From Pseudomonadota bacterium (GTDB lineage: Bacteria; Pseudomonadota; Gammaproteobacteria; Acidiferrobacterales; Acidiferrobacteraceae), in the NCBI GenBank assembly GCA_021777535.1, contig JAJYDN010000025.1, forward strand, positions 1 to 32,822: a DNA stretch of 32,822 nt, in the 5' to 3' direction. Both the position numbers and the translations under genes were made by a program. The notes beneath the pieces were generated by a model, which saw only the letters and a program-made list of their open reading frames with translations, had not been told where the DNA came from and made no database searches. Shown piece after piece: positions 15,843 through 24,836 of this stretch; within the stretch, counting starts at the first letter, position 1, and each line of letters opens with the position of its first letter.

Positions 15843-16184
15843 ATGGAAACCAAGGCCGTATTGAAGAATGTCCATGTGTCGGCCCAGAAGGGTCGCCTGG
15901 TGGCCGATCTGGTGCGTGGAATGCCCGTCGGGCGCGCGCTCGAGGTGCTCGAGTTCAGCCCAAAGAAGGCGGCGCGGGTGCTGAAGAAGGTGCTCGAATC
16001 GGCCATCGCGAATGCGGAGCACAACGCGGGCGCGGATGTGGATGAGCTGAAGGTGGCGGAAATCCAGGTCAATGGCGCATCCACCATGAAGCGGTTCCAG
16101 GCGCGGGCGAAAGGTCGCGGCGCGCGCATCCTGAAGCGGACGAGCCATATCACCGTGACGGTTGCGTCGCAGAGGGGCAGGTAA
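15843..16184 (+). CDS. rplV: 50S ribosomal protein L22
   Basis: L22 (113 aa from this start) has a beta-hairpin lining the exit tunnel where macrolides bind. The segments [32 protein letters not shown] and [16 protein letters not shown] are typical. Two in-frame ATGs exist, at 15840 and 15843. The second is preferred because it lies 6 nt from GGAGG (15832-15836) and gives METKAV, like the METIAK start of E. coli. Its stop overlaps the rpsC start as TAATG. Confidence 0.96.
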   Translation: METKAVLKNVHVSAQKGRLVADLVRGMPVGRALEVLEFSPKKAARVLKKVLESAIANAEHNAGADVDELKVAEIQVNGASTMKRFQARAKGRGARILKRTSHITVTVASQRGR

Positions 16185-16861
16185 TGGGACAGAAGGTCAA
16201 TCCGATCGGGATCCGGCTCGGCATCGTCCGTGACTGGACCGCCAAGTGGTACGCGCATCGTGGCGCCTACGCGGACAACCTGCGGGCCGATGTTGAATTG
16301 CGCCGCTGGCTGAAGGAAAAGCTGGCTCACGCGGCAGTGAGCGCAGTGGTGATCCAGCGGCCGGCGGGCAGCGTCAATATCACCATCAAGACGGCGCGTC
16401 CCGGTATCGTGATCGGCAAGAAGGGTGAGGATATCGAGCGGATGCGTCACGAGCTCGCCTCCCTCGCTGGTGTGCCGGTGCAGTTGAATGTCGAGGAGAT
16501 CCGCAAGCCCGAGCTCGACGCGGCGCTGGTTGCAGAAAACATCGCCCAGCAGCTGGAGAAGCGCATCATGTTCCGCCGCGCCATGAAGCGGTCGGTGACG
16601 AACGCGATGCGGCTGGGTGCTCTGGGCGTGAAGATCATGTGCGCAGGCCGCCTGAACGGCGCCGAAATCGCGCGTACGGAATGGTATCGCGAAGGGCGGG
16701 TACCGCTGCACACCCTGCGCGCCGACATCGATTACGGTTTTGCGGAAGCCCGTACGACGTATGGGATCATTGGCATCAAGGTCTGGATCTTCAAGGGCGA
16801 AGTATTCGGACAGATGAACGCCGCAGAGACAGAAACGGAGGGGAAGAAGGCCACCGCCTGA
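16184..16861 (+). CDS. rpsC: 30S ribosomal protein S3
   Basis: S3 (225 aa, E. coli 233) sits at the mRNA entry site and has helicase-related and binding roles there. The N-terminal [14 protein letters not shown] segment, the KH domain with its GxxG loop as GKKG (in [15 protein letters not shown]), and the C-terminal domain with GCR-like basic strands are recognisable. The C-terminus is shorter than in E. coli. The ATG at 16184 shares one base with the rplV stop. Confidence 0.98.
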   Translation: MGQKVNPIGIRLGIVRDWTAKWYAHRGAYADNLRADVELRRWLKEKLAHAAVSAVVIQRPAGSVNITIKTARPGIVIGKKGEDIERMRHELASLAGVPVQLNVEEIRKPELDAALVAENIAQQLEKRIMFRRAMKRSVTNAMRLGALGVKIMCAGRLNGAEIARTEWYREGRVPLHTLRADIDYGFAEARTTYGIIGIKVWIFKGEVFGQMNAAETETEGKKATA

Positions 16862-16872
16862 TTCCATGACAG

Positions 16873-17286
16873 ATGCTCCAGCCGAAAAGAACGAAATTTC
16901 GTAAGCAACATAAGGGCCGCAACCGCGGACTGGCGTCACGCGGCAACAAGGTGAGCTTTGGCGAGTTTGGCCTGAAAGCCGTCGGTCGTGGCCGTCTGAC
17001 GGCGCGCCAGATCGAGGCAGCGCGGCGGGCGCTGACGCGCTCCATCAAGCGCGGCGGACGGGTCTGGATCCGGGTATTCCCGGACAAGCCGATCTCAAAG
17101 AAGCCTTTGGAGGTCCGCATGGGCAAGGGTAAGGGCAATCCGGAATACTGGGTTGCGCTGATTCAGCCCGGCAAGGTCCTCTATGAAATGGAAGGCGTGA
17201 GCGAGGCGGTGGCGCGCGACGCCTTCCGGCTGGCGGCGGCCAAGTTACCGATGCAGACCGCGTTTGTGGCGCGGCAGGTCGTATAA
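16873..17286 (+). CDS. rplP: 50S ribosomal protein L16
   Basis: L16 (137 aa, E. coli 136) organises the A-site region of the 50S subunit. It begins [20 protein letters not shown] and carries RMGKGKG, with Arg82 equal to the arginine (R81) hydroxylated by the YcfD/RoxA oxygenase in E. coli. No good Shine-Dalgarno lies within 15 nt of the ATG at 16873, so coupling to rpsC (11 nt upstream) is likely. Confidence 0.97.
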   Translation: MLQPKRTKFRKQHKGRNRGLASRGNKVSFGEFGLKAVGRGRLTARQIEAARRALTRSIKRGGRVWIRVFPDKPISKKPLEVRMGKGKGNPEYWVALIQPGKVLYEMEGVSEAVARDAFRLAAAKLPMQTAFVARQVV

Positions 17287-17295
17287 GGAGCGGTC

Positions 17296-17490
17296 ATGGA
17301 GCTCAGTGAAATGCGGGCGGCATCGGCCGCGGAGCGCAAGGCGGAACTCGAGAGCCTGCGGGAACGGCAGTTTACGCTGCGCATGCAGAAGGCCACCGGC
17401 CAGTTGGGGAAGCCCAGCGAGATCTGCAAGGTGCGGCGCCAGATCGCGCAGCTTTTGACGGTGATGCATGAGGCGGAGAAGCGGCAATGA
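17296..17490 (+). CDS. rpmC: 50S ribosomal protein L29
   Basis: L29 (64 aa) is a small two-helix protein beside L23 at the tunnel exit. The helices [19 protein letters not shown] and [18 protein letters not shown]-type segments fit the family, as does the [13 protein letters not shown]-terminus. GGAGCGG precedes the ATG at 17296. The stop overlaps the rpsQ start as ATGA. Confidence 0.95.
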   Translation: MELSEMRAASAAERKAELESLRERQFTLRMQKATGQLGKPSEICKVRRQIAQLLTVMHEAEKRQ

Positions 17491-17756
17491 ATGATGCGGT
17501 CGAGAAGGCCCCGCGCACCGTGGAAGGGCGCGTATCCAGCAGCAAGATGAACAAGACCATCACGGTGGTGGTGGAGCGGCAGACGCGGCATCCGGTATAC
17601 GGAAAGTTCATCCGGCGGAGCACCAAGCTGCACGCGCACGACGAAAACAATGAGGGACGCGAGGGCGACCTGGTGCTGATTGAACAGTGCCGGCCGTTGT
17701 CGCGTACGAAGACCTGGCGGCTTGTGAAGGTGCTGGACAAGGCATCTACGGTCTGA
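17487..17756 (+). CDS. rpsQ: 30S ribosomal protein S17
   Basis: S17 (89 aa, E. coli 84) is an OB-fold protein that binds 16S rRNA early in assembly. Conserved segments are [34 protein letters not shown] and [14 protein letters not shown]-type residues, here [14 protein letters not shown]. It is the last gene of the S10 cluster; a 72-nt gap with a promoter-like sequence separates it from rplN. Confidence 0.97.
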   Translation: MNDAVEKAPRTVEGRVSSSKMNKTITVVVERQTRHPVYGKFIRRSTKLHAHDENNEGREGDLVLIEQCRPLSRTKTWRLVKVLDKASTV

Positions 17757-17761
17757 GCCTT

Positions 17762-17790
17762 TTGGGGTCGGCGTAGAGAGATGCTATGAT
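17762..17790 (+). promoter_or_regulatory. Extended -10 promoter before rplN (spc promoter candidate)
   Basis: The -10 TATGAT (17785-17790, 5 of 6 consensus bases) is preceded by TGC, giving an extended -10 element. A weak -35 TTGGGG (17762-17767) lies 17 bp upstream. Predicted transcription would start near 17797, about 32 nt before rplN. The location equals the E. coli spc promoter and is one of the larger gaps in the ribosomal array. Confidence 0.6.
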
Positions 17791-17828
17791 GGCGGGCTTT
17801 GGGCCGCGCGGTTAACGGAAGGAACACC

Positions 17829-18197
17829 ATGATTCAGATGCAAAGCGTATTGTCCGTGGCGGACAACAGTGGCGCGAAAAAGGTCCAGTGCATCAAGGTG
17901 CTGGGTGGCTCCAAGCGCCGTTATGCCGGCATTGGGGACATCATCAAGATCAGCATCAAGGAAGCCGTGCCGCGGGGCCGCGTGAAGAAAGGTGACGTGT
18001 ACGACGCCGTCATCGTGCGGACCAAGGTCGGCGTACGGCGTGCGGACGGGTCGGTGATCCGGTTCGACAGCAATGCGGCAGTGCTTTTGAACCCCCAGCA
18101 TCAGCCGGTTGGTACGCGTATTTTTGGTCCGGTGACGCGCGAGCTCAGGACCGAGAAGTTCATGAAGATCATCTCGCTCGCACCCGAAGTGATATAG
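17829..18197 (+). CDS. rplN: 50S ribosomal protein L14
   Basis: L14 (122 aa, E. coli 123) lies at the subunit interface and is the binding site of the silencing factor RsfS. The sequence [19 protein letters not shown] through [19 protein letters not shown] (in parts) is near-identical to the family. The reading frame is open upstream to a TTG at 17799, but the ATG at 17829 is chosen because it has GGAAGGA just upstream and gives the family N-terminus. Confidence 0.97.
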   Translation: MIQMQSVLSVADNSGAKKVQCIKVLGGSKRRYAGIGDIIKISIKEAVPRGRVKKGDVYDAVIVRTKVGVRRADGSVIRFDSNAAVLLNPQHQPVGTRIFGPVTRELRTEKFMKIISLAPEVI

Positions 18198-18205
18198 GTG
18201 GGGAT

Positions 18206-18523
18206 ATGAACAAGATCCGTAAGGGCGATGAGGTCGTGGTCCGGGTTGGCCGTGACAAGGGCAAGCGGGGCCGGGTGTTGCGGGTGCTCGATAACGGGCG
18301 TGTCGTGGTCGAGAACGTCAACATGGTGAAGCACCATGTGCGGCCGAACCCCGCCAAGAATGTGAATGGCGGCATTGTCGAGCGCGAGGCGTCCATTGCG
18401 ATCTCGAACGTGGCACTGTTCAATGCGGCGGCTGGCCGCGGCGAGCGTGTCGGTTTCAAGACGCTCGAGGATGGCCGCAAGGTCCGTGTGTTCAGGCGGT
18501 CAGGCGAAGCTGTCGAGGCCTAG
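18206..18523 (+). CDS. rplX: 50S ribosomal protein L24
   Basis: L24 (105 aa) is an assembly-initiating protein with a KOW motif. The motif region [21 protein letters not shown] lies at residues 3-23, and the basic [19 protein letters not shown] segment follows. GGTGGGGA precedes the ATG at 18206, 8 nt after the rplN stop. Confidence 0.97.
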   Translation: MNKIRKGDEVVVRVGRDKGKRGRVLRVLDNGRVVVENVNMVKHHVRPNPAKNVNGGIVEREASIAISNVALFNAAAGRGERVGFKTLEDGRKVRVFRRSGEAVEA

Positions 18524-18531
18524 GGGATAGC

Positions 18532-19071
18532 ATGAATCGGTTGCAGGAACAGTACGAGAAGACCATCCGGCCGGAACTGATGAAGCAGTTCGCGTATGGC
18601 AACGTGATGCAGGTACCGCGGCTGCTCAAGGTGACCCTGAACATGGGTGTCGGCGAGGCGCTGGCGGACAAGAAGATCATCGAGAACGCCGTGGGCGACA
18701 TGCAGCGCATCAGCGGGCAGCGGCCGATCGTCACGCGCGCACGCAAGTCGGTGGCGGCATTCAAGGTGCGCGAGGATTGGCCGATCGGCTGCAAGGTCAC
18801 GCTGCGCCGGACGCGGATGTATGAGTTTCTGGATCGGCTCATAAGCGTCGCCATACCGCGGGTGCGTGACTTCCGCGGCCTGCCGAGCCGGGCCTTCGAT
18901 GGCATGGGGAACTACTCCATGGGCGTCAAGGAGCAGATCATTTTCCCGGAAATCGATTATGACAAGATCGACGCGGTGCGTGGCATGGACATCACCATCA
19001 CCACCAGCGCCAAGACCGATGAAGAGGCGCGAGCCCTTTTGTTGGCATTCAAGTTTCCGATTCGGAGTTAA
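18532..19071 (+). CDS. rplE: 50S ribosomal protein L5
   Basis: L5 (179 aa) binds 5S rRNA and contacts P-site tRNA and S13. The segments [37 protein letters not shown] and [19 protein letters not shown] are characteristic (each within residues 20-160). AGGGGA (18522-18527) overlaps the rplX stop codon and sits just before the ATG at 18532. Confidence 0.98.
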   Translation: MNRLQEQYEKTIRPELMKQFAYGNVMQVPRLLKVTLNMGVGEALADKKIIENAVGDMQRISGQRPIVTRARKSVAAFKVREDWPIGCKVTLRRTRMYEFLDRLISVAIPRVRDFRGLPSRAFDGMGNYSMGVKEQIIFPEIDYDKIDAVRGMDITITTSAKTDEEARALLLAFKFPIRS

Positions 19072-19077
19072 GGACGC

Positions 19078-19383
19078 ATGGCCAAAAAGTCGATGGTTTT
19101 ACGGAATCAGCAGCGCGCCGCCACGGTTGCCAAATATGCAGAGCGGCGGGCGGAATTGAAGGCTGCCGCCGTCAACATGCGTCTTACCGAGGAAGAACGG
19201 CAGCAGGCCATGGCGAGCCTGGCGCGGTTGCCGCGCAATGCGTCGCCCGTGCGTGTGCGCAACCGGTGCTACATGACCGGGCGGTCGCGCGGTTATTACC
19301 GGAAGTTTGGCTTGGGACGGAACAAGCTGCGTGAAATGATGATGCGCGGTGAGGTTCCCGGTGTAGTGAAGGCGAGCTGGTAG
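19078..19383 (+). CDS. rpsN: 30S ribosomal protein S14, zinc-free form
   Basis: S14 (101 aa) is a late-binding 30S head protein. This is the long zinc-independent form: it has 101 residues and a single cysteine, not the CxxC pairs of the short 61-residue form. The C-terminal [20 protein letters not shown] and the [18 protein letters not shown] ending are typical. AAGGA overlaps the rplE stop ahead of the ATG. Confidence 0.97.
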   Translation: MAKKSMVLRNQQRAATVAKYAERRAELKAAAVNMRLTEEERQQAMASLARLPRNASPVRVRNRCYMTGRSRGYYRKFGLGRNKLREMMMRGEVPGVVKASW

Positions 19384-19396
19384 GCGGGTAACGAAT

Positions 19397-19786
19397 ATGA
19401 TGACCGATCCGATCGCGGACATGTTGACGCGGATTCGCAATGCTCAGAAGGCGGAGAAGGTGAGCGTGCGCATGCCCTCTTCGAAGGTGAAGGTGGCGGT
19501 GGCCGAAATCCTGCGCCAGGAAGGGTATGTGGGTGTCTGCCGTGTGCACGAGGGTGCCAAGCCCGAGCTCGAGATCGAGCTCAAGTACTACGCGGGGCGT
19601 CCCGTCATTGAGCGGCTCGAGCGCGTAAGCCGCAGCGGGCGGCGCCTGTACAGGGGCCGGGACGAGTTGCCGACCGTCGAAGGGGGCCTTGGGGTGGCGA
19701 TCGTGTCGACCGCCAAGGGCATCATGACCGATCGCGCGGCGCGCCAGGCAGGCGTAGGCGGCGAGATTCTCTGCGTCGTGGTCTGA
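19397..19786 (+). CDS. rpsH: 30S ribosomal protein S8
   Basis: S8 (129 aa, E. coli 130) binds 16S rRNA helix 21 and in E. coli represses the spc operon by binding near the rplE start. The family N-terminus [14 protein letters not shown] and the C-terminal [20 protein letters not shown] segment are present. Two adjacent ATGs (19397 and 19400) are possible starts. No S8-site-like structure was established in the rplX-rplE gap, which is only 8 nt. Confidence 0.97.
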   Translation: MMTDPIADMLTRIRNAQKAEKVSVRMPSSKVKVAVAEILRQEGYVGVCRVHEGAKPELEIELKYYAGRPVIERLERVSRSGRRLYRGRDELPTVEGGLGVAIVSTAKGIMTDRAARQAGVGGEILCVVV

Positions 19787-19797
19787 GAGGTTCGAAT

Positions 19798-20331
19798 ATG
19801 TCACGCATTGCAAAAAGACCAGTTGCCTTGCCGGCCGGCGTCGAGTGCGCCCGCAACGGGGTGGAGCTTTTGATCAAGGGCCCGAAAGGGCAGCTTCGGC
19901 ATGGTGTGCACCCGCTCGTCGCGCTGGAGCAGGCGGCCAATGAGTTGCGTTTTGGTCCCGTAGACAGCAGTGCGCAGGCCGACGCCCTCGCGGGAACGAC
20001 ACGCGCCCTCGTGCAGAACATGGTGACAGGTGTGAGCCGGGGTTTCGAGCGGCGGCTGACCATCGTCGGCGTCGGATACCGTGCCGCGGTTCAGGGACGG
20101 TCGCTCAACCTGACGCTCGGGTTTTCGCATCCGGTCGTCTATGCAGTGCCGGAAGGGATCACGGTGGAGACGCCGAGCCAAACCGAAATCGTGGTCAAAG
20201 GGGCCGACAAGCAACGTGTCGGACAGGTGGCCGCCGAAATCCGCGCCTACCGGCCACCCGAGCCCTACAAGGGCAAGGGTGTGCGGTACAGCGACGAGAC
20301 GGTGGTGAAGAAAGAAGCGAAGAAGAAGTAA
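19798..20331 (+). CDS. rplF: 50S ribosomal protein L6
   Basis: L6 (177 aa, same length as E. coli) lies near the GTPase-associated centre. It has the two-repeat fold, with the N-terminal [16 protein letters not shown] and the C-terminal signature [26 protein letters not shown] lies upstream of the ATG at 19798. Resistance changes known in E. coli L6 cannot be assessed here without alignment. Confidence 0.97.
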   Translation: MSRIAKRPVALPAGVECARNGVELLIKGPKGQLRHGVHPLVALEQAANELRFGPVDSSAQADALAGTTRALVQNMVTGVSRGFERRLTIVGVGYRAAVQGRSLNLTLGFSHPVVYAVPEGITVETPSQTEIVVKGADKQRVGQVAAEIRAYRPPEPYKGKGVRYSDETVVKKEAKKK

Positions 20332-20340
20332 GGCGACCCT

Positions 20341-20694
20341 ATGAAAGATAAAGCGGCATCGCGCAAGCGGCGGGCTGGTCGGATTCGGCGGCGCATCCAG
20401 GGATTGGGTGTCGAGAGACTGTGTATCCATCGCACGCCGCGGCATACCTATGCGCAGGTCATCGGGCCCGACAGCCGGGTGATTGCGAGTGCGTCCACGG
20501 TCGAGCCGGAAGTCCGGGCGGAACTGAAGAGCGGCGGCAACGTGAACGCCGCGCAGCTGGTGGGTCGGCGCATCGCGCAGAAAGCGAAGGCGGCCGGGGT
20601 GGTCAAGGTGGCGTTCGATAGATCGGGATTCCTCTATCATGGGCGTGTCAAGGCGCTGGCGGAAGCCGCGCGTGAAGCCGGGCTAGAGTTTTAA
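20341..20694 (+). CDS. rplR: 50S ribosomal protein L18
   Basis: L18 (117 aa, same length as E. coli) binds 5S rRNA together with L5. The basic N-terminus [18 protein letters not shown] and the core segments [16 protein letters not shown] and [25 protein letters not shown] (in parts) are characteristic. It starts 9 nt after rplF and ends 9 nt before rpsE. Confidence 0.97.
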   Translation: MKDKAASRKRRAGRIRRRIQGLGVERLCIHRTPRHTYAQVIGPDSRVIASASTVEPEVRAELKSGGNVNAAQLVGRRIAQKAKAAGVVKVAFDRSGFLYHGRVKALAEAAREAGLEF

Positions 20695-20703
20695 GGAGGC
20701 GCT

Positions 20704-21216
20704 GTGGCGGCCATTTCGGATTCAGAAGGGTACAACGACAACCTTCAGGAAAAGCTCATCAGCATCAATCGCGTCGCGAAGGTGGTGAAGGGCGGCAGGC
20801 AGTTCGGGTTTGCTGCGCTGACGGTGGTGGGCGACGGTGACGGTCGCATTGGTATCGGGCAGGGCAAGGCGCGTGAAGTGCCGGTGGCCGTGCAGAAGGC
20901 GATGGACGACGCGCGACGGAACATGGTCCGGGTGTCGCTGAAGAGCGGCACGCTCCATTACGGCGTGAGCGCCAACCATGGCGCATCGCGCGTGGTCATG
21001 CGGCCGGCCTCGGAGGGAACGGGCATCATCGCAGGTGGCGCCATGCGGGCAGTCTTCGAGGTCGTGGGCGTGCGCAATGTGCTGGCGAAGTGCCTGGGAT
21101 CGACCAATCCCATCAATGTGGTGCGGGCGACCCTGAAGGCTTTGCAGGGCATCAACAGTCCGGCGGAGATGGCGGCCAAACGCGGCAAGTCGGTCGAAGA
21201 GATCACGGGCGGTTAG
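20704..21216 (+). CDS. rpsE: 30S ribosomal protein S5
   Basis: S5 (170 aa, E. coli 167) takes part in decoding fidelity and mRNA unwinding at the entry channel. The double-stranded-RNA-binding-like N-terminal domain includes [20 protein letters not shown], and the C-terminal domain includes [16 protein letters not shown] and [15 protein letters not shown]. The start is GTG at 20704 after AAGGAGG that overlaps the rplR stop. The spectinomycin-loop residues around VVKGGR look wild type. Confidence 0.97.
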   Translation: MAAISDSEGYNDNLQEKLISINRVAKVVKGGRQFGFAALTVVGDGDGRIGIGQGKAREVPVAVQKAMDDARRNMVRVSLKSGTLHYGVSANHGASRVVMRPASEGTGIIAGGAMRAVFEVVGVRNVLAKCLGSTNPINVVRATLKALQGINSPAEMAAKRGKSVEEITGG

Positions 21217-21224
21217 GGGCGGTT

Positions 21225-21422
21225 ATGACGAGCAAAAATACCAAGCGGCTGCGGGTGACGCTGGTGCGCAGCCCGTTCGGGACGGGTGTCCGGCACCAGG
21301 CTTGTGTGCGCGGGCTCGGCCTCCGGCGGTTGCATCACAGCGTAGAGGTGGAAGACACCCCGGCGACCCGTGGCATGGTGAGGACGGTTTCGTACATGGT
21401 CAAGTGTGAGGAGGTGGGCTAA
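21225..21422 (+). CDS. rpmD: 50S ribosomal protein L30
   Basis: L30 (65 aa, E. coli 59) is a small 50S protein. The segments [20 protein letters not shown] and [19 protein letters not shown] are typical of the family. The ATG at 21225 is preferred over codons further upstream, because those would extend the protein into rpsE; GGGGCGG lies just upstream. The stop overlaps the rplO start as TAATG. Confidence 0.95.
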   Translation: MTSKNTKRLRVTLVRSPFGTGVRHQACVRGLGLRRLHHSVEVEDTPATRGMVRTVSYMVKCEEVG

Positions 21423-21850
21423 TGCGACTGAATGGCATGAAACCCGCCCCTGGGCGGACCGCGCCACGGCGCGTTGGCCGCGGTGGCGGCTCGGGCCTTG
21501 GCAAGACCTGTGGCCGCGGCCACAAGGGTCAGCACGCCCGCGCGGGCGGTTTCCACAAGGTCGGTTTTGAAGGCGGCCAGATGCCGCTGCAACGGCGGCT
21601 GCCCAAGTTTGGCTTCACCTCGCCGCTCGCGGCGGTAACCGCGGGTGTGCGGTTGTCCGAACTGAACGGCCTTGAAGGCCGGGTGGACCTCGCGGCCCTG
21701 AAGGCGGCGGGCGTCGTTCCGGCAGCGGCGATCCGGGCACGAGTGTTTGCGTCGGGCACGCTGTCCCGCGCGGTGACGCTGGTCGGTATCGCGGTGACGA
21801 AAGGCGCGCGGCAGGCGGTCGAGGCCGCTGGCGGGTCGGTCGAGGCGTAA
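21422..21850 (+). CDS. rplO: 50S ribosomal protein L15
   Basis: L15 (142 aa, E. coli 144) is an assembly protein with a long glycine- and arginine-rich N-terminus. That part is seen here as [21 protein letters not shown], with the family segment [18 protein letters not shown] after it. It shares one base with rpmD upstream and one with secY downstream, so the three are tightly coupled. Confidence 0.97.
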   Translation: MRLNGMKPAPGRTAPRRVGRGGGSGLGKTCGRGHKGQHARAGGFHKVGFEGGQMPLQRRLPKFGFTSPLAAVTAGVRLSELNGLEGRVDLAALKAAGVVPAAAIRARVFASGTLSRAVTLVGIAVTKGARQAVEAAGGSVEA

Positions 21851-23214
21851 TGGCAGCGGCACGGGGAGCCAAGGCGCCGCCGACGCTCACGCCCGGCATG
21901 CTGGGGCGCCTGGGCGATCTGAAGGCCCGCGCGCTGTTCTTGCTGGGGGCGCTGATCGTTTTCCGGGTTGGCACGCATATCCCGGTGCCCGGTATCAACG
22001 CGGGCGCGCTGGCGGCGCTCTTCGCGCAGGCGAAGGGCTCGATCATCGGGCTCTTCAACATGTTTTCGGGTGGAGCGCTGCAGCGCTTGTCGGTGTTTGC
22101 GCTCGGGATCATGCCCTACATCTCGGCGTCGATCGTGATCCAGATCATGACGCCCGTCGTGCCGAAGCTCGACGAGCTCCGGAAGGATGGCGGCGAAGCG
22201 GGCCGCCGGAAGCTGACGCAGTACACGCGTTATGGCACCGTGATCCTGGCGGCGTTCCAGGGTCTCGGCATCTCGATTGCGCTGGAGCACCAGACGGCAG
22301 GCGGTATACCCGTGGTGACGAATCCGGGTATCGGGTTTGAGCTCTTTACGACCCTGACGCTGGTGGCGGGTACGGTATTCCTGATGTGGCTGGGTGAGCA
22401 GATCACCGAGCGGGGCATCGGTAACGGTATCTCGATGATCATCTTTGCCGGTATCGTGGCTGGACTGCCGCAGGCAATCGGCAGCACGCTGGAGCTCGCG
22501 AGCAACGGATCATTCCAGCCGCTGTTCGTTCTGGTCCTGTTCGTGGTGGCGCTGGCGGTGACCGGCTTCGTGGTCTTTGTCGAGCGGGGTCAACGGCGCG
22601 TTACGGTCACCTATGCCAAGCGTCAGCAGGGGCGCAAGGTTTATGGGGGGCAGACCAGCCATCTGCCGCTCAAGGTGAATACCGCAGGGGTGATTCCGCC
22701 GATCTTTGCATCGAGTATCATCCTGTTTCCGACCATGGCGGCAAACTGGTTCGGGCAGGCCAAGGGCATGGGTTGGCTGCAGAGCGTATCGGCGGCACTC
22801 GCGCCCGGGCAACCTGTATACCTCATCGTCTTTTCGGTGGCGGTGATGTTCTTTTCGTTCTTTTATACCGCCATGGTGATGGATCCGAAGGATACTGCGG
22901 ACAACCTGAAGAAGTCGGGTGCGTTTATTCCGGGTATCCGGCCGGGCGAGCAGACGCGGCGGTATATTGACGACGTGGTGTCGCGGCTTACCTTGTCGGG
23001 GGGCGTGTACATTACCCTGGTATCGCTGCTGCCTACGTTTTTGATCATCAAGTGGAACGTGCCCTTTTATTTCGGCGGCACGTCGCTGCTCATCATCGTG
23101 GTGGTGGCGATGGATTTCATGGCGCAGGTGCAGGCGCTCCTGATGTCCCACCAGTACGAGAGCCTGTTGAGAAAGGCGAATCTGACCGGCGGCATTCCCG
23201 GTCTACCCAAGTAG
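21850..23214 (+). CDS. secY: Protein translocase channel subunit SecY
   Basis: SecY (454 aa, E. coli 443) is the inner-membrane channel through which SecA or the ribosome pushes unfolded proteins. About ten hydrophobic segments are visible, beginning near residue 26. The plug region [21 protein letters not shown], the TM5-6 hydrophobics and the long cytoplasmic loop [21 protein letters not shown] are intact. The ATG at 21850 overlaps the rplO stop. Its partners SecE and SecG are not in the window. It is followed after 8 nt by rpmJ, the gammaproteobacterial order. Confidence 0.98.
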   Translation: MAAARGAKAPPTLTPGMLGRLGDLKARALFLLGALIVFRVGTHIPVPGINAGALAALFAQAKGSIIGLFNMFSGGALQRLSVFALGIMPYISASIVIQIMTPVVPKLDELRKDGGEAGRRKLTQYTRYGTVILAAFQGLGISIALEHQTAGGIPVVTNPGIGFELFTTLTLVAGTVFLMWLGEQITERGIGNGISMIIFAGIVAGLPQAIGSTLELASNGSFQPLFVLVLFVVALAVTGFVVFVERGQRRVTVTYAKRQQGRKVYGGQTSHLPLKVNTAGVIPPIFASSIILFPTMAANWFGQAKGMGWLQSVSAALAPGQPVYLIVFSVAVMFFSFFYTAMVMDPKDTADNLKKSGAFIPGIRPGEQTRRYIDDVVSRLTLSGGVYITLVSLLPTFLIIKWNVPFYFGGTSLLIIVVVAMDFMAQVQALLMSHQYESLLRKANLTGGIPGLPK

Positions 23215-23222
23215 AGGTCGAT

Positions 23223-23336
23223 ATGAAAGTCAGGGCATCGGTGAAGAAACTGTGTCGCAACTGCAAGATCGTGCGGCGCAAAGGCGTGGTGCGGGTCGTA
23301 TGCAGCGATGCCCGCCACAAGCAGCGGCAGGGTTAG
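23223..23336 (+). CDS. rpmJ: 50S ribosomal protein L36, zinc-binding form
   Basis: L36 (37 aa) is the smallest 50S protein and stabilises 23S rRNA near the GTPase centre. The zinc ligands C11, C14, C27 and H32 are all present, so this is the zinc-ribbon (C+) form. The ATG at 23223 lies 8 nt after the secY stop, with AGAGGTCG between them. Confidence 0.96.
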   Translation: MKVRASVKKLCRNCKIVRRKGVVRVVCSDARHKQRQG

Positions 23337-23337
23337 C

Positions 23338-23386
23338 TTGATCTGCCGGAGATTCTAGGCTAGGCTTTCGCGCTTTTCCGTACGGA
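23338..23386 (+). promoter_or_regulatory. Weak alpha-cluster promoter candidate and palindrome before rpsM
   Basis: The 75-nt rpmJ-rpsM gap holds TTGATC (23338-23343, 4 of 6) and, 17 bp later, TAGGCT (23361-23366, 3 of 6). A perfect palindrome TCCGTACGGA follows at 23377-23386. The position equals the E. coli alpha promoter and S4-regulated leader. The -10 match is poor and no S4 pseudoknot was recognised, so confidence is low. Confidence 0.3.
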
Positions 23387-23411
23387 CGAGGCGCTCAGGA
23401 GAGAAGGTACG

Positions 23412-23768
23412 ATGGCCCGTATTGCAGGCATCAACATTCCGAATCAGAAGCACGTAGAGATCGGGCTTACGTCCATCTACGGGGTCGGCCGCGAACGCTC
23501 GCGGCTCATCTGTGCGGCGGCTGGCGTGCCGACGACGACCAAGGTGAAGGACCTCACGGACGCGGAAGTGGAGAAGATCCGTCTCGAAGTCGGCAAGTAT
23601 GTGGTCGAGGGCGACCTCCGGCGGACAGTTTCGATGAATATCAAACGCCTGATGGACATCGGCAGCTACCGCGGCATGCGCCATCGCCGCGGGCTGCCGG
23701 TCCGTGGGCAGCGCACAAAAACCAACGCCCGGACCCGGAAGGGGCCGCGCAAGGGGATACGCAAGTGA
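23412..23768 (+). CDS. rpsM: 30S ribosomal protein S13
   Basis: S13 (118 aa, same length as E. coli) is a 30S head protein that bridges to the 50S subunit and touches P-site tRNA. It begins [20 protein letters not shown] and ends with the basic tail [27 protein letters not shown] and GAAGG lie ahead of the ATG at 23412. It opens the alpha cluster. Confidence 0.98.
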   Translation: MARIAGINIPNQKHVEIGLTSIYGVGRERSRLICAAAGVPTTTKVKDLTDAEVEKIRLEVGKYVVEGDLRRTVSMNIKRLMDIGSYRGMRHRRGLPVRGQRTKTNARTRKGPRKGIRK

Positions 23769-23783
23769 TGAATGAGGGGATCT

Positions 23784-24179
23784 ATGGCAACCGGTAACGC
23801 CGCAGCGAAGGTCAAAAAGCGCGTCAAAAAGAACGTCGCTGAGGGCGTGGCGCACATTCAGGCCTCCTTTAACAACACCGTGATCACGATCACGGACCGT
23901 CAGGGCAACGTGTTGTCCTGGGCCACGGCGGGTGGCGCGGGCTTCCGCGGTTCGCGCAAGAGTACGCCGTTCGCGGCGCAGGTGGCGTCGGACAAGGCTG
24001 GCCGGGCGGCACAGGAGTACGGCGTCAAGGCGCTGGAGATCCGCGTCAAGGGCCCGGGTCCGGGACGCGATTCCGCGGTGCGGGCGCTGCACGCGGCCGG
24101 TTTCGAAATCAGCAACATCATTGATGTGACCCCCATTCCCCACAATGGTTGCCGCCCTGCCAAGCGGCGCCGTGTCTAG
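23784..24179 (+). CDS. rpsK: 30S ribosomal protein S11
   Basis: S11 (131 aa, E. coli 129) lies on the 30S platform by the E site. The core [20 protein letters not shown], the [15 protein letters not shown] segment and the C-terminal [18 protein letters not shown] are typical. An in-frame ATG exists at 23772, but the ATG at 23784 is preferred because GAGGGG (23774-23779) precedes it and the shorter protein matches the family length. Confidence 0.96.
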   Translation: MATGNAAAKVKKRVKKNVAEGVAHIQASFNNTVITITDRQGNVLSWATAGGAGFRGSRKSTPFAAQVASDKAGRAAQEYGVKALEIRVKGPGPGRDSAVRALHAAGFEISNIIDVTPIPHNGCRPAKRRRV

Positions 24180-24191
24180 TCGGAGAGAAAG

Positions 24192-24818
24192 ATGGCCCGG
24201 GATACCGATGCAAAGTGCCGGCAGTGCCGGCGTGAGGGCGGGAAGCTCTTTCTCAAAGGGGAAAAGTGCTTTACCGACAAGTGCCCTGTATCGAAGCGGA
24301 CTTATCCGCCGGGACAGCACGGGCAGCGGCGCGCGCGTCTGTCGGACTACGGCGGACAGCTGCGTGAGAAGCAAAAGCTCCGCCGGATCTATGGCGTACT
24401 GGAAGTGCAGTTCGCGAATTATTATGCCGAAGCGGATCGCCGCCGCGGTTCGACGGGCGAAAATCTGCTGAAGCTCCTGGAGTCGCGGCTCGACAACGTC
24501 TGTCACCGCATGGGTTTTGGCGCTTCGCGCGCCGAGGCGCGCCAGTTGGTGCGGCACAACGGCATCATGGTGAACGGCAAGCGGGTCAACATCCCGGCCT
24601 ATCAGTTGCGGGCGGGCGACCAGATTGAAGTGGCAGGCACGGCGCGTGAGCAGCTGCGCATCAAGGCGGCCCTCGAGGCGGCGGAGCAGCGCGGGTACCC
24701 GGAATGGGTCGAAGTGGATACGAAGGCGATGAAGGGAACCTTCAAGACCTTGCCGGAGCGCCGGGAGCTGCCGAGCGAAATCAACGAGCAGCTGGTTATC
24801 GCGCTCTATTCGAAATAA
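24192..24818 (+). CDS. rpsD: 30S ribosomal protein S4, four-cysteine (zinc) form
   Basis: S4 (208 aa) starts 30S body assembly and, in E. coli, represses the alpha operon. The N-terminus carries C9, C12, C26 and C31, a CxxC-x13-CxxxxC zinc site like that of Thermus S4; E. coli S4 lacks this set. The S4 RNA-binding domain is seen at [20 protein letters not shown] and [20 protein letters not shown] (about 98-140). The ATG at 24192 follows GGAGAAAG. The rest of the protein, including the ending [13 protein letters not shown], fits the gammaproteobacterial family. Confidence 0.97.
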   Translation: MARDTDAKCRQCRREGGKLFLKGEKCFTDKCPVSKRTYPPGQHGQRRARLSDYGGQLREKQKLRRIYGVLEVQFANYYAEADRRRGSTGENLLKLLESRLDNVCHRMGFGASRAEARQLVRHNGIMVNGKRVNIPAYQLRAGDQIEVAGTAREQLRIKAALEAAEQRGYPEWVEVDTKAMKGTFKTLPERRELPSEINEQLVIALYSK

Positions 24819-24836
24819 CGGCGGGGGCGGGACGAT

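Noticed and set aside
17799-17828. An N-terminal extension of L14 from a TTG codon
   Set aside because: L14 is strongly conserved and starts MIQ; the ATG at 17829 has a good ribosome binding site.
21090-21422. A longer 110-codon reading of rpmD starting inside rpsE
   Set aside because: The extra N-terminus is the out-of-frame rpsE sequence; the ATG at 21225 gives the normal L30 length.
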